From Megaleporinus macrocephalus (Eukaryota; Chordata; Actinopteri; Characiformes; Anostomidae), in NCBI GenBank assembly GCA_021613375.1, contig CM038710.1, positions 26,424,763-26,488,762 on the forward strand: a DNA stretch of 64,000 nt. The letters are read 5' to 3'. The notes under the pieces are model-generated. The model worked only from the letters and a program-made list of their open reading frames with translations. It ran no database searches and was not told the DNA's origin. Position 1 is the first letter of the stretch. Each line of letters starts with the position of its first letter. The position numbers were made by a program, and so were the translations under genes. Shown one piece after another: positions 36,361 to 48,935 of this stretch.

Positions 36361-37089
36361 GTGAGTTTGTGGTCTACCAACTTATGCTGAAGCTTTTGTC
36401 CTAAATGACTCCATTTCACAATAATAGCATTTACAGTTGACCAGGGTGGATCTAGCATGGCTGAAATGTCACAAACTGATTTGTGGGAAAGGTGACATCC
36501 TATGACTAAGTGCCACTAAGCTACTAAGTCCTTAAAATTTTCAGTACAATTTATTCCATTGCTAATGTTTGTCTATGGAGCTTGAATGGAAACGTTTGAT
36601 TTCTGAGCCAGACAGATATGGATGTCAACCAGATTTAACACATGTTAATAGAAAGCTTTTTTTAATTTTTCAGCTGATTAGCAAGTCAGAGGATAAACAA
36701 TTTAAATAGTGGGAGGATATTCTAGGCTGATGTTTACCACAAACCAAGTGCCTTCATGCACTCCAAGCTGATGAAAGTGTCTAAACCAAGCTTGTTGACT
36801 CTAATTTAAGCTAACTTTCAGAATAAAGTGCACCCCATTTCCTTCCTTTAGAAAACTCCCCAGGCTCATGCATTGATGCTCAATGCCATTCTTGTGCATT
36901 TATATTGTCTTTAAAATCTCTGAATCTCTAAAGCTACCATCTCATGTTGCTTTTTCTCTTGCATCATAATGAGAGATATACAGAAAGATCAGGATGACCC
37001 CAGAGATGGACAGCCTATACCTTTGAACTCTGTGAACCTAAATTACTTAAAATGTAAACCGATCAGTGAGGAGAGATAGTATATTGAAG
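36361..37089. other. Gene desert, nothing recognised
   Basis: No supported feature. Confidence 0.4.
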
Positions 37090-37470
37090 TGAAGGAGGAT
37101 GAAAGGTGAAGCGCAAGGGCTCGCCTGTCCTGGGGCCTCTCTCTCCTGCTCCTGAACCCCAGTGACCAGAGCCCCCGTCTCTGATTTCCTTCGGACAAAT
37201 TGTCTTATCGGATCGGCGGCAGATTGGGCGAATAAAAACATGACCCCGGCCGGGATCTCGCTGACATTCGCGCAGACATCTCTGCGAACAACCGATGGGG
37301 CAGATAACGGGGATCAGTGCAGCCAGTGGAGTGGCTAACAAGCGGCCATTAGACGCTCTTTTCATGGGCGCTGCGGAAGGAAGGGGGCTGACAGCCGAAG
37401 AGATGTTTGAGAGGGGCTTGTGGGGGTGTGGGATAGTGGAGATGGGGGGGGAACGCAGCAAAGTAAGTAA
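37090..37470. promoter_or_regulatory. Candidate conserved non-coding element
   Basis: About 380 bp of balanced, non-repetitive sequence (for example TCTTATCGGATCGGCGGC and CAGATAACGGGGATCAG, with GATA cores on both strands) in AT-rich DNA. Overlapping open frames on both strands have no protein similarity that I know. Confidence 0.35.
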
Positions 37471-37554
37471 CCTTTCAGGTCTGCGTCATTGTGTGCCGTT
37501 AAAAGCTGTGGCCTTTGTGCTTGGAGAGCTGCAGGAGAGGGAGCTGAGGTAAAG

Positions 37555-37668
37555 AGTGTGTGTGTGTGTGTGTGGGGGGGGGGTCAAAGATGGGGGAGTT
37601 TGGAGATAAGTGGCTCCTCCTCTACGATTCACGGTCCACTACTCCTGCATGGGAGCCAGTGGGGACAC

Positions 37669-37717
<49 letters not shown>

Positions 37718-38308
37718 GCAAGGAGAGAGAGAGAGAAAGCAAGGAAGGGACACAGTGGCGGCTTTGTGACAGCAACGGTCCCCTGGTCGAGAGAGAGTGA
37801 GAGAGAACGAGAGAAAAGGAGAGCGAAAGAGAAAGAAAGAGTCTCAGAAAAGACGGACATGCTTGGGAAGACGCAGAATGCACCTTAAGGATACTCGGGT
37901 TGAAGGTGGAAAGAGATAGAAAAGGTCAGGAGAGAGGGGGAAAGAGAGAGGGACTATAAGATAACGAGAAAATGGAATTTCTATTCTATTTTGGGCTTCT
38001 ACAATAAATAACAATAATTGGTAGCTGACATTATAAACTTCTAGAAGTTTTGTGAAAAGAAAGAAAGAAAGGGTGAAATAAAGTGTGAAAGAAAGAAAGA
38101 AAGAAATAAAGAAACAAACAAACAAAGAAAGAAAGAAAGTGATAGAATAAAAAGAATGTGGGGTGAAAATATTAAAGAAGAGACAGAGAGAGTTAGCTAA
38201 TGAGAGAGAAAGAGACTGAGACTGAGTTTGATAGAGAGACAGAGAGAAATAACGGGGGGATCGAGAGATGCAAAGAGAAACAGAGAGAGAGAGAGGGAGA
38301 AAGACAGG

Positions 38309-38344
<36 letters not shown>

Positions 38345-38380
38345 GTGAGAAAGAGAGAAAGAGAAGGAGAGTAAAGGTGG
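37555..38380 (+). repeat. Polypurine domain: (GT)n, (GA)n and GAAA tracts
   Basis: A GT/G-run (37555-37581), a (GA)n run (37672-37714), further GAGA/GAAA sequence with GAAAGAAA near 38055-38140, and a second (GA)n run (38311-38340). Over about 700 bp the plus strand is almost all purine. All open frames in it are artefacts. Confidence 0.9.
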
Positions 38381-38399
38381 GAGGGCTAGGTGAATGTCT

Positions 38400-39329
38400 T
38401 CTTAAGTTACACCCCAGCACTCCTGTCATGTCCATCATGTGATTTTTTTTCTCTCTTTTTCTGACCGTGTGTCAGGCAGGGATAAAGGAGAGAATGGGGT
38501 CGGCACTACTTCCTCTCTCGGCTCTGTGGGCAGGACAGAAACTCACACCTCTGAACAAGAGCAGCACCACAGAGCTGTCACTATATAACCCCAGGCAAGA
38601 TGCAGGAAAAGCTCTGAACAGGAACTGGCGCTATCCAGCACATGTAGATAACCATGATTTGTGGTGTAACTAAAGGCTGTTCAATGTTTAAAGCGTTTTG
38701 TTAAAGGGGTATAAAGACATAATGCTTTCAGTCTGCAGTTCATACTTTCAGGTGTGTAGTTGAATTGCTCGTTGTCACTGTTGTAAGAAAACTGCTGATG
38801 TTTTGTGTGTTTGTGTAATGACATATTAACTACATGGCTATTACAGTGAGTCAGTTTTTATTCTATATTAACATAATTGAGTCTTTTTACTTCTCCATTT
38901 GCTTTAATGTCAAGAAATGACAGACCAAAAAATCTTCCTGCTAAACATGGCTGAGAACACAACAATAACTTTTTACAGAAACTTTTTGTTTCAATGATCT
39001 ACAAGTAGAAATCATTCACATCGGCTCAGATCTGATTATAGATCATATCTACTGATCCATGAAACGTGCACACATATAAAATACAGCTGGCGTTTATAAA
39101 TGGTGTGAAAAAGCAGACCTTTCTTATTTTTGTTTTTATGATAGTGACACCGTACAGGTATTTGAATGATCTCACAATGAACAATGGTGATTTAGCTGCA
39201 CTGTATTTGATCGTTTGATAAGGAGGCCACTGTGCGCCTCTGATGGACATCATCTCCAAACATCCATTGTGTGTTTACAAAGATAAATCAATCACTTGAT
39301 GAACTGTAATTGGGCATGAGAACAGCGTG
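38400..39329. other. Gene desert, nothing certain
   Basis: A short GC-richer block (about 38480-38660) could be regulatory. The rest is AT-rich without supported features. Confidence 0.35.
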
Positions 39330-39570
39330 AGTGAGAGAGTGGTGGGACAATGACAGATCGCCGGTCTGGGAGCCATGGCGACGGCTCTGGCGATGGCCTT
39401 CTCGCTCCCCTGCCGAGGCCATGCTGGGAGAGGTCGTGTCAGACATCGGCCCCCACAGTGGGCTGAAGCTCGTCCACTGTGGCTGTCACCACCCCCCCGC
39501 CGGGTGCGTCCCGGCTTCGGCCCACCCCACCAGCACGCACCAGTGGGGGGGTGTACCCCACTTTCTACTG
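39330..39570. promoter_or_regulatory. Candidate conserved non-coding element with RFX-like site
   Basis: GC-rich block containing GCCATGGCGAC (39372-39382), a half-palindromic X-box of the RFX type. A 147-codon open frame runs through it but ends in a TCTG microsatellite and resembles no protein. Confidence 0.3.
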
Positions 39571-40081
39571 ACACCCCAGTGTCTCCGGAGTGTAAAAAAG
39601 ACACGACAGAAAACGAACACATCTCTCATGTCTGTCTGTCTGTCTGTCTGTCTCATCCGTCCCCGAGTCTGTCAGGATTGTCTGTGTAACGATAAATTAT
39701 GGCTGATGATGGTTTGTAAGCCTGATCTGTTTCCAGTTCTGCTTTACAGATTAACATCCATCCTGCCGGCATGACAGCATTCCATTGTCTTCTCATCTCT
39801 TTGAGTAAGACAAAGGTTTAACCAAATCACTGCTCCTTATTTACCCATCCATTATTGTCATACACCTTTTTCTTTCCTCTCTCATCCCTCTTCTTCTATA
39901 GTCTTCTATAAACTGCTGTCTCTGTTTTAAAAGCTCCAGGTATCCTGTTAAATTGTATTTAATTAATGCTTAACTATTTATCTACTCATTTATTTTCAAC
40001 TAAAACACAATCAGCTGATAGTTATGCAGATTTTTCATGCACCTTTTTCTGTCTCTCAGTTTTGGTGCATGTCTTTGTTGT

Positions 40082-40082
<1 letters not shown>

Positions 40083-40138
<56 letters not shown>
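40083..40138. repeat. (CT)n microsatellite
   Basis: About 28 uninterrupted CT dinucleotides. Confidence 0.95.
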
Positions 40139-40142
<4 letters not shown>

Positions 40143-40234
40143 GCTGAAAAAGCATACATTAAAAATTCCTTTTAACAGTCTCCACCAAACCCCAGCTAAC
40201 GGGACAAAACATGCTCTTACAGTTAACCAGACAC

Positions 40235-40440
40235 AATAGAGCCCGTCTTTGGCTGAGAGCCAGTTATTTTGGCTGCGTGTTTGGGGTCATTGTCTTTTTA
40301 TAATGTCAATCTTCTCCCCAGATTCATGATACCTTTGATGACCCAGTGCTGTTTGCAACAAAGCAACCCCATGCCAGGATGCTCCCACCTCCTTACTTGT
40401 AGTTCTTATTATCCTATGCACAACCCTGTAAACATGACGA
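40235..40440 (-). mobile_element. Tc1-like transposase relic
   Basis: On the minus strand 40393-40361 encodes GGGSILAWGCF, and further downstream AAAGACAATGACCCCAAACA encodes KDNDPK, the second catalytic acid motif. The order and spacing fit a Tc1-family catalytic domain with stops in between. Ends not found. Confidence 0.7.
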
Positions 40441-40739
40441 GTTGAATAACTGTTAAGAGTTCTGTTTTTGTTTTGTTTGACTAGAGTGCTCTGTTCCAGA
40501 GGAGTTCTGATTTTTCTTAATGCTTATGTGCTAAATGCTGCTTGTTGCAGGTTGTAGGTTGTCTTGCTACTCTTTTCGAGTGCCTGTGGGCTTTTTTATT
40601 TGCTTCCAAAACATTAGTCTGAAAGAAATACTGCATGGCACACCCGTGTGGGGACAATTCATTGGAATTCCATAAACTTTCTAATTGCATATTAGTAAGC
40701 AGACTATGTCTGCTGTCCAAAGAAAAACATCTATTTCTG

Positions 40740-40945
40740 AAGTAATTACAGGAGAGGCAAAAACCTACATTATTTCAGTGTAAATTGATGTAAACCAGTT
40801 TTGTTCCAGGTGATTTTGGAGCTTTTCTATGGACCCACTCATCATGAAACTTTCAGGATTTAAAGGATGGTTGTCATGTTTAAATAATATAGAAAAGAAA
40901 ATCAAATGGACAGGTGGTTTTTGGACAACGATGATATATATGCAG
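40740..40945 (+). repeat. Dispersed repeat family A, copy
   Basis: Shares the ordered phrases ACAGGAGAGGCAAAAACCTA, ATGTAAACCAG, GAGCTTTTCTATGGACCC and GGTGGTTTTTGGACAACG with the copy at 46655-46865. Confidence 0.6.
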
Positions 40946-40949
40946 TAGT

Positions 40950-42079
40950 TGGATATTTATTCTTTTAAACTAAACAATTGTCTCAATAGTTGTTACGCTA
41001 GTAGAATGTTCAAAATTTTGTTGTTGATCAGTTGTTTAAACCTGAGACCAACAGATTAAAAGTGTTTAGTGTTCTCCAGCTTGTTTGAAATGAATACCTA
41101 TAGCTATAACACAGCCAATAGTACAACAGTAAAGTATCATATATAGTATAGTATGAATAAAATGTATTTATAAATTTTATATTTTCTTAAGCCACTACAT
41201 CTTTTTAGCTGAGGCTGTACTGAATATGGGGATAAAGCTATAATACATGATGACACTGTCAAAAATGACAATACAAACCATGCAAGTCAAACAGTTTAAA
41301 GAGAAGTACAAGCGATTCGTCCAGAATGCACTTGTTAGCAGACTTACAGAAAAAAAGATCTGATCAACCAACTGAACCAGAGAGAATGAGGAGAGAACAA
41401 TTCTAGATTTTCCCAGTCAACACAGGTGTGGCACACCAACCAAACACTCCAACCAAACTGTGTCTTATAAACTGCAAGGGCCTGTGAGTGCCTTACAGTT
41501 CCAATTCTTCACTCTCATAACTACATAACTTACATATTATTTTCATAGTAGTGTGTAACCCTGAATAATAAGTCATAAGACGTATAAGAAGAATATCAAT
41601 GAATATCAAGTGTAACAAGAATCTGCACCCTTTGCGTCTATCAATTGCTTTCTATGTATCCGCTGTCATCATCCTCTTCCAAGTTATAGTTATTTTCACT
41701 GGCTGCCCAAGCTTGACCAGTAGTTTGCACCACCTGATGATTCAGCCTGTCGATCTGATTTGGCACATCTCTTCTTTCTACCAAAACAACAAATAAACAC
41801 TGTTATCAGTTGTAACAGCAAAATCCTCTGAAGTTACATGTATTGGGTAGAATGCTAACCCAGCTAGTCCAGTATATTTGTATGCTAATGCTAGTTTAGT
41901 CAGCTCGTTCTGTCTATGTTCTCCACACTGTTTCTGGGTAATATCTGCTCTGCTAATATGACTAAGATTAATTATCATCATAATGACAACGATTTCTCAG
42001 TATTGACGTGTGAGTTTTGACTCAGATCTCCTTCTCATCTCTCATTCCTTGGGAATTCCCACAGTATATAAGCAACAGT
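40950..42079. other. Gene desert, nothing recognised
   Basis: AT-rich with no supported feature. Confidence 0.4.
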
Positions 42080-42310
42080 GTGACACAAAGAGGAGACCCA
42101 GCGAGGAGGAGCACATTCTCTTCCCACACTGCCTTTACCCCTGGAGATGGTCAAATCCCCCCACAGTAACCCCAACGCACCCCTCCTCCCCTCCCTCTCC
42201 CTGCTCTCTGCCATGCCTTGCTCATTGTGGTCTGATTTAATTAAAATCCTCAGCAGCACCACCCCGGGCCTCTGCCCGCCAGGGTACGACCCCTCGCTGG
42301 AGTGTAGGGA
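42080..42310. promoter_or_regulatory. Candidate conserved non-coding element
   Basis: GC-richer block with long open frames on both strands but low-complexity C-rich content and no protein similarity. Contains TGATTTAATTAAAATC, a homeodomain-like AT core in GC-rich context. Confidence 0.25.
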
Positions 42311-42650
42311 GACACTGTCACTTACCGTACACACACATACATACATAAACACACACATGCTATTGTCGTTCTTGGAAAAGGGCGGTGTTCTCATGATAGT
42401 CACTGTCCTGACTGGGCGACGTGGTGTCTCTTCACTTGCACTCACCCAACCACCCACCAGCACAACCACCAATGCACCCACCGCCTCACCTCCAACCCAC
42501 TCATATCCATATATCATGCTTCATGAGCTAAATAACATGTAAAGATTTATGGCTTTTACACTAATTTGGACTTTATTGCTGATATTTGTCTGCAGTATTT
42601 GTATATATTACATTTGTTTTTTGTTCCCTGTATAGGATGTGTTGATGCAT

Positions 42651-42651
<1 letters not shown>

Positions 42652-42713
<62 letters not shown>
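42652..42713. repeat. (ATT)n microsatellite
   Basis: About 20 ATT triplets. Confidence 0.95.
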
Positions 42714-42719
42714 GTGCAC

Positions 42720-43739
42720 ATACTTTGACCAGGGAAACACAAATAAAGAAACTAATATATGGAAATAAACATAACAGGGCTAGTAGATTGATAGTTAAGG
42801 CAAAAATGGATCAGTCACTGTGTAAAGAGATGCTACATGTCTGAAAAAGGCAATTAAAAAATTTCAAATAACCAGAGCTGTAGTGAAACTGGCTGCAGTG
42901 AGGTAGTCTCCAACACTACAATTAGACACCATCTAGATATCAAAGGTTTTTGATGGTGTGCAGAAATAAAGTTTTTTATTTCCTATGACCACAAACATAA
43001 ATGCCTCGAGTTTGCTAGATGCTAATAAGTCTTTGACTGATACTAGGTTCTATGGGTAGCTGAGACAAAAATGAGAGTCTTGAGGCAAAAGTCTAGATAG
43101 ATTTGGCATAAAAAGGATGATTATACAGAAAATAACCCCATTCCCACTGTGAAGAATGGTGAATCTGTAATAAGAATATATAGCATCATGGACTCAAAAG
43201 ATATGCGCTCAGATCATGGAGGATCTGGAGAGATTTTGTATTATGGAGTCCTTAATCTGTATTCTACAGTCTTATTAAACATAAAATAATAACTTTTGTT
43301 GTTATGTTGGCAAAGAGAGATGCAAGGATCCCAATGAATGTAACTAGTACTTTTATTACAAAAAGTTATGAGTAACAAAATTGTCTTCATAAAAAGTTTT
43401 CAACTTTACAGCATTGATGATATAAAAATATGTTCCTGCTGGCTCATTAAATTCGTAAATAAACTTTATTATTGTGCATTAAATGATTTTATATTGCACT
43501 TATACCCTCCAGTGCATAATATTAATTAGTGTACCAGGCCTGTGCATTACAGCTCACACATTATTTTCACATGTGTCCCTTGACCTTAATGCATTTATCT
43601 CATGTGACCATCACTACCTACATTTAATCCTAAAACTATACCAATACATCAACATCATTTATTTGTTGCTATTATCTATCTTGCCATTTTTAACCTCACT
43701 CTGACAGCTGTTAGATAATGTATGATGGATATAGAATGG
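42720..43739. other. Gene desert, nothing recognised
   Basis: AT-rich; no supported feature. Confidence 0.4.
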
Positions 43740-43960
43740 CACAATGGCAATTAATTTTTTGATGATCTTGCTGAGAGGTGGGGGCAGCATTGTGTTTTAC
43801 AGAATTGGGGGGGGTGGGTCAGATCCCAGACATGTTGCCACGGTGATAAGGTAGTCCCCGCCGCCGTCGGGTCTCGGACGAGTGGGGAGCCATGGAGACT
43901 GGATAGTGACAGACTCAGTGACAGGGATAGCGGGTCAGTCTCAAGTGGGCTCCAAAACAC
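43740..43960. promoter_or_regulatory. Candidate conserved element with two RFX-like X-boxes
   Basis: GTTGCCACGGTGAT at 43834-43847 matches the X-box layout GTNRCC..RGYRAY closely, and GCCATGGAGAC at about 43889-43899 is a second partial one. The surrounding sequence is GC-rich and non-repetitive. Function is inferred. Confidence 0.35.
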
Positions 43961-44539
43961 ATCTAGTTATGTGTTGCACTGCATCCTGTACCCTGACAAA
44001 AAGAGGCCTACAGCGTCGACCTTATGGTCAATTGTCCCTGACCAGGTTTCTGTCCAGTCATGTGTATCGCTGTGGTATCCAGCCTATGTGGTATACACAT
44101 TGGAATTTGTTTATATTGTGTTCTATCCTTCAACACAAAAAACACCTTAGATGCATTTCTATAGCACTGTAGCTTTTGTACTGTATTATATACTCTATAT
44201 ATTTGGTTTACAAGATCATAGAAATGCCCTCAATACCACATCAAAACCTCATTGTCCATTTTCCCCACCTGTTTCTATTGCTCCCATTTAAAAATGATGC
44301 CTCCTATGTTGTAGCTGAAGACCAATAGAAATGATCCAGAATTAATAAAATCCTGCTTTATTAATGTACATTGAAAGCTAAGAATGTTTTTCCTTCTACT
44401 ATCAAGTTACAGTTTTGGAGGTACAAGGTTTTCTTATGACAGTCACACTATATTTATTAGCTCAGTCTTGGGTCATACCCAGATTACCTTTTTAATGAGG
44501 TTTATCTATGTAATAAAAATTCAAGAAAACTTTAGAGGG

Positions 44540-44830
44540 AGCCATGATTTCGAAGCCCCGCTGTGAGAGGTCAGAACTCTGATCAAACTCAGTGTCACAG
44601 CGGCCATTGTCTGCATGGCACTGGTGTAAGTTATAGGGGTCTCCATAGAGACAAGCAAGGGGAGACTGAGTGGCGGCAGCATGGGCCAGTTAGCACAATT
44701 CAGGACTGTACGCTGTGCTGGATGTACTTTCTTATCTTGGCTCCCCTGCCATTTGGCCCTATGGGTAATGGTAATCATTTGTGCCAAAAATGGTGTCCAA
44801 AGAGTTCCCAGGCTACAAACGTGAAGGACA
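44540..44830. promoter_or_regulatory. Candidate conserved element with palindromic X-box
   Basis: Non-repetitive block containing the near-perfect palindrome GTCTCCATAGAGAC (44639-44652), an RFX-type site, and a SOX-like CCATTGTC (about 44604). Confidence 0.35.
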
Positions 44831-44859
44831 AATATTAATCATCATATTGTTTGCAGATG

Positions 44860-44990
44860 TAATTGCAAGGATTTGGTGATTTGCTTACTTGCTAATCCGG
44901 ACAAGTGGAAACTGACAGCTTTGTTTATCATACAGCCAGCGCATCACCGTCACACACCATTTACTGTATTGTAAAAAAAAAAATTCTAGA
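44860..44990. promoter_or_regulatory. Candidate conserved non-coding element
   Basis: Non-repetitive stretch with clustered TAAT, CTTTGTTTAT (FOX/SOX-like) and ATTTGCTTACTTGCTAATCC sequence. Inference from motif density only. Confidence 0.25.
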
Positions 44991-44999
44991 TATTCTGAT

Positions 45000-46640
45000 T
45001 AAAGAACATCGCCCTCTTTCATCTAAACTTCTTCTTAACTTTAAATATTTGCTTAATAGTAACTGACAGAGCAAAAAAACAGAAAACCTTTAAACCTTTC
45101 ATTGTGTCAATTACTTTAGAAAGTATTTTAGCAATGTTCCCTCAGAGAAAAGAACAAAGCCAGTTTGAGGGTGCCTGACCACTTCACTTCCCGTTTCTCC
45201 CATTACATCAAACAAGCAAAACACTAGAGGGCTCCCATGAGTGAGTCATCAGTTACTAGGCATAAATGGCTAAAATCAAAAACTCAAACAGGTTTTTAGC
45301 CATTTATGCAAACACTTCCATTTTTCCATTAAAAATCTGAGGAAACCTGACAGCATCTTTGTGTTTTTCTACAGCAAAAAAGGTTTCGGGCAGTTAAGTG
45401 GTTTGCATTCTCTGACCTCATGCATGCACATATGTCCCTGCTAAACAGACGTATCACCCTTCAGCTTTTGACACACTCAGAAAATGTATAGTGAGTTACA
45501 GTTCTCCTCATTTGAAATTCTGTGGTAATCAGTCTAGAAACAATTGACCATTTGCCAAGTTCTGACATGAAACGTCCTACCTCTTTAGATTCTATTGCTA
45601 TTACTGACAAGTTTTCAACTCAGGCTACTTGTTACTACATCACATCAGTACATGCGGGAACTAAGCCTTGAAAGACATCCTCGTCCTTTTCTGGGGAAAA
45701 ATAAATGACATTTGTCACTGTGATGTAAAATAGCGGTACAAACCAAAAACAATACAGAACCACCAGAACTAATGTGTTTGGGTCATTTATAAACTATGTC
45801 AGGTGAATAAATGTCCACTGCGATAGGGCAAGAGTGATACATTTAAAAATGTGCTTCATTTTGAGTGTCTTCAGTCTCCCAGCATCAATTCGTCCAAGCT
45901 GGACATCCACTTTTATCATACCGAGTTTAAAGGTCAGCAAAGATTCTTTCAAAAAAATATGTAATATTGTGAAATAATGAGTAAAATAATTTACTTTTGA
46001 GTGTTGCTCTACAAATAGCATGCTAGCCAGCATTAGCACTCTGGTTACTGACCTAGCTGTTCATCCAGTCATCTACACTGAACCCCAACCAGACATGGCA
46101 GAGGAATAAATCTGAGATCAGCTTTTTTTAATTTGTTGTTAGTACAAGCAACCATACAGCAACTCTTCAGCAGAGCATTATTAATTAATACCAGTTAGTT
46201 TAAAGTACAACTTTCTATTATCGTCTTCACAGGACAGGGAATTGTTCTTCCCAGAAATGGCCTTGGAGAGCTTATACTGAATGATGTATTGCCGATCTGA
46301 TCTATCTGTACCACTTGTGCTTAACAGACACAACACAGAGCAACACATCCAGAGTTCTTTACAGCGGTGGTGATGGGAACCAGGAGTCGTCATGTCTTTA
46401 ACACAAACATAGGCATTTTATTTGCTATTCAAAACCACCAGTGTGTGTTGAGTTTCTCCTGTGTATTATGTATGAAGAAGTAGACATTAATGTTTTTAAA
46501 TAGCTTGTTTCAACCTACTCATGCCACAGGGACAGAATTCCAGATTTCAGTAGTGTAAGTTTCAGCCCGTCAGTTTTGGAAGCGTGATGCTCCTCGATTG
46601 TTCGAGATGTGATATCCAGTTTAATATCTTCGCTGTTCAA
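45000..46640. other. Gene desert, nothing recognised
   Basis: No supported feature. Confidence 0.4.
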
Positions 46641-46654
46641 TGAAAAAAACAAGT

Positions 46655-46865
46655 ATCTCAAAAATGGCAACTTTACAGGAGAGGACAAAAACTATCTTTA
46701 CTTTCAATGTAAGTAAATGGAACCAGAATTTTTCTAAGCTATGCTACAGCATTTCTATCGGTCCATTCACTTTAAATTTTCATACAGTGTAAATGACAGC
46801 TGGGGCATTCAAATGATGTAGAAAAATAAAAATGGAGAAAATGAAGATACACATTTTTCTTGGGG
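46655..46865 (+). repeat. Dispersed repeat family A, reference copy
   Basis: About 200 bp containing ACTTTACAGGAGAGGACAAA, TTTCAATGTAAGTAAATGGA and CGGTCCATTCACTTTAAATT in order. Related copies occur at 24012, 40740 (same strand) and at 21910 and 48240 (inverted). Confidence 0.6.
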
Positions 46866-46869
46866 CAGT

Positions 46870-48235
46870 GAAGATCCTTCATTTTATCCTTCATCCAAGT
46901 TTAGTAACCTTACAATAATCACATCAGTGATATGTTTTAGTGACTGCTTGTTAAAGCGGCAAGTTTCATAAGTAAAATCTTAGACCTTTGAGCTTCTTTA
47001 GATGAGCTGGTTGGCGCAATAGTGGATGCTGAGGAGGACTCATCTTGAACATGAGGTCTTTTAGCAAACTTGTCATCATATGCAATTACAAATATGATGA
47101 CATGCATATGAGCATGTTATGTGTTTAATTTTAAACGTCTGAGCACTGTAGGATCCTGTTTAGTCTGACTAATTTTGCAAGCTGTCAACTTCTAGTTAAC
47201 TTAGCTGACCAACTGGTCTTATCATTGTTACTTGTTAAAAATCATATAGAAAATATTATAAAATACAATAATTTGAATATAGTTTATCTTGTTAATGGAT
47301 TGACATTCAGCCTTGAGTGTGATCTTCTATATAAAGCTCAACTTGTTTAATTTTGTGTATGAAGTAAAAATAGAGAATCAGGATAGCGTACACATTTAAA
47401 TTCAATCTTCCTCAGTAATTCCAGGCTAGCAATAAGACAGCACTAAGCAAGTCAGTTATCATTATCTTACCAACCATTAATTATCTTATAACAGGTATTA
47501 ACACTTCACGTGCCCACCTGTAAAACATTTACTACCAAAACCTCTACTGACTTGTAAAGGTGCTGTATCTGAGAACAACCATCAGCCATTTTAACAACGA
47601 TGGCTGGTTTTGAATGTTTAGAAATAGATTTTTAAATCCGCTACAAATTCATACACAGCAGCTGATGGAACAAACTCCCTGTTGTAACACAGCTGAACTT
47701 GATTATAATCAGGAATAGCAATAATAATATTCCACATCTGTCTTAGAATAATGTTCTACGTTACCTCATCTGAGCTTGACTCATTAATATTTCTTCATAT
47801 GTGACTGAATTAAAATAGTTCCAAATATTATCACTAATATCTGTCCTGATATTTCAAACCCAAATGCACCAGAGCCTGTTGTTCATGGAACAGTCTGCAG
47901 TCTTGATGAAGCACTGAAATGCTCCTGGATGGTTACCTATCTCTCTCATGCAAGAGCTTGCTTCTCCCCCGACCTGAAACCTGCTCTGTGGTGCCCCCAT
48001 TTGGTCAGGCAGAAAAAAGGAAAAGAGACCAAACCAGGACGTTTTTTATGAAAGTATGTCACCTAGTGGACAGAATGGTTTAAGTACTGTTATGCCTGCT
48101 GGAAAAGATTTACTTGTGGGGTTATAACCATGCTTTATGTCTGTTCTCAAATCCAAAGATGACAGAAGCCTTATTTATGAGGGATGTTTTATTTTTGAAC
48201 ATATCTGCACTATCTGCACGAAAAAAAACCATGAT
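46870..48235. other. Gene desert, nothing recognised
   Basis: No supported feature. Confidence 0.4.
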
Positions 48236-48239
48236 GACT

Positions 48240-48345
48240 GGACCATTAGAAATGCTCCAAAATATCTTGGAAAATTCTGGTTCCATTGACTTACATTGAA
48301 AGAAAATACTGTTTTTGACTGGACAGTGACTATAGGTGGTTTCAC
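48240..48345 (-). repeat. Dispersed repeat family A, inverted copy
   Basis: ATTCTGGTTCCATTGACTTA followed by CATTGAAAGAAAA is the reverse complement of the central part of the 46655-46865 copy. Confidence 0.6.
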
Positions 48346-48599
48346 TGTCGTTTTTGTAGGCGTATATAAAGCGGCTATACTTGTAGACATTGTGACCACT
48401 TTTTTTTGTCACCACCACTCGTAAGAAACTCGAGTCGACAACTTTCTCCAAAAATTCAGCATGTCCAGCCACACTGTGATTTTGTTTACATCTCAAACTG
48501 AATTGAATTCTGCAGGAATCTTGCAAGGTCTGTGAAATTTCACTTTAATAATGCCCGATCTGGCAACCTGGGTGGATGGCGGCAATTGATGCTGATCTG

Positions 48600-48935
48600 G
48601 AATCAGTTTCTTTCTGCGTACTGAGTTCCTATAGGTTCATGGATATGACGGGAAGATGACGCAGCCTCGCTTGTGGCGGGAATGAGCTTCACTGATCTAA
48701 ACCAGCATACGTTTTACCGGCTTGGGAATTAACAGATTGTTGCAGGGTTTGGCTGTGTCACTGCTGTATTTGTATAAAACTGATAAGGATGTACTACATA
48801 TTCTACTAAAAAACAAAAAAAAATAGACTGAACGCAGGAGACACATTAGCAGGCTAACCTATTCCTAACGCCGCTCTGCAGTGAGTAGCTAACAGCGGTA
48901 CGCTAGCTGGTGACCGGCTCCTCAGACACAGAGCG
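48600..48935 (+). promoter_or_regulatory. smarcad1: smarcad1 promoter and 5' UTR region (candidate)
   Basis: TATA-less sequence immediately upstream of the smarcad1 start. It carries an E2F-like GGCGGGAA (48675-48682) next to a CRE-like GATGACGCAG (about 48653-48662), typical of replication-linked housekeeping genes. Exact transcription start not determined. Confidence 0.45.

Noticed and set aside
39331..39774. 147-codon open frame
   Set aside because: Lies in a GC-rich block where open frames occur by chance, overlaps open frames in other phases, and ends in a TCTG microsatellite.
42035..42542. 160-codon minus and 131-codon plus open frames
   Set aside because: They overlap each other, are driven by C-rich composition and lack homology.
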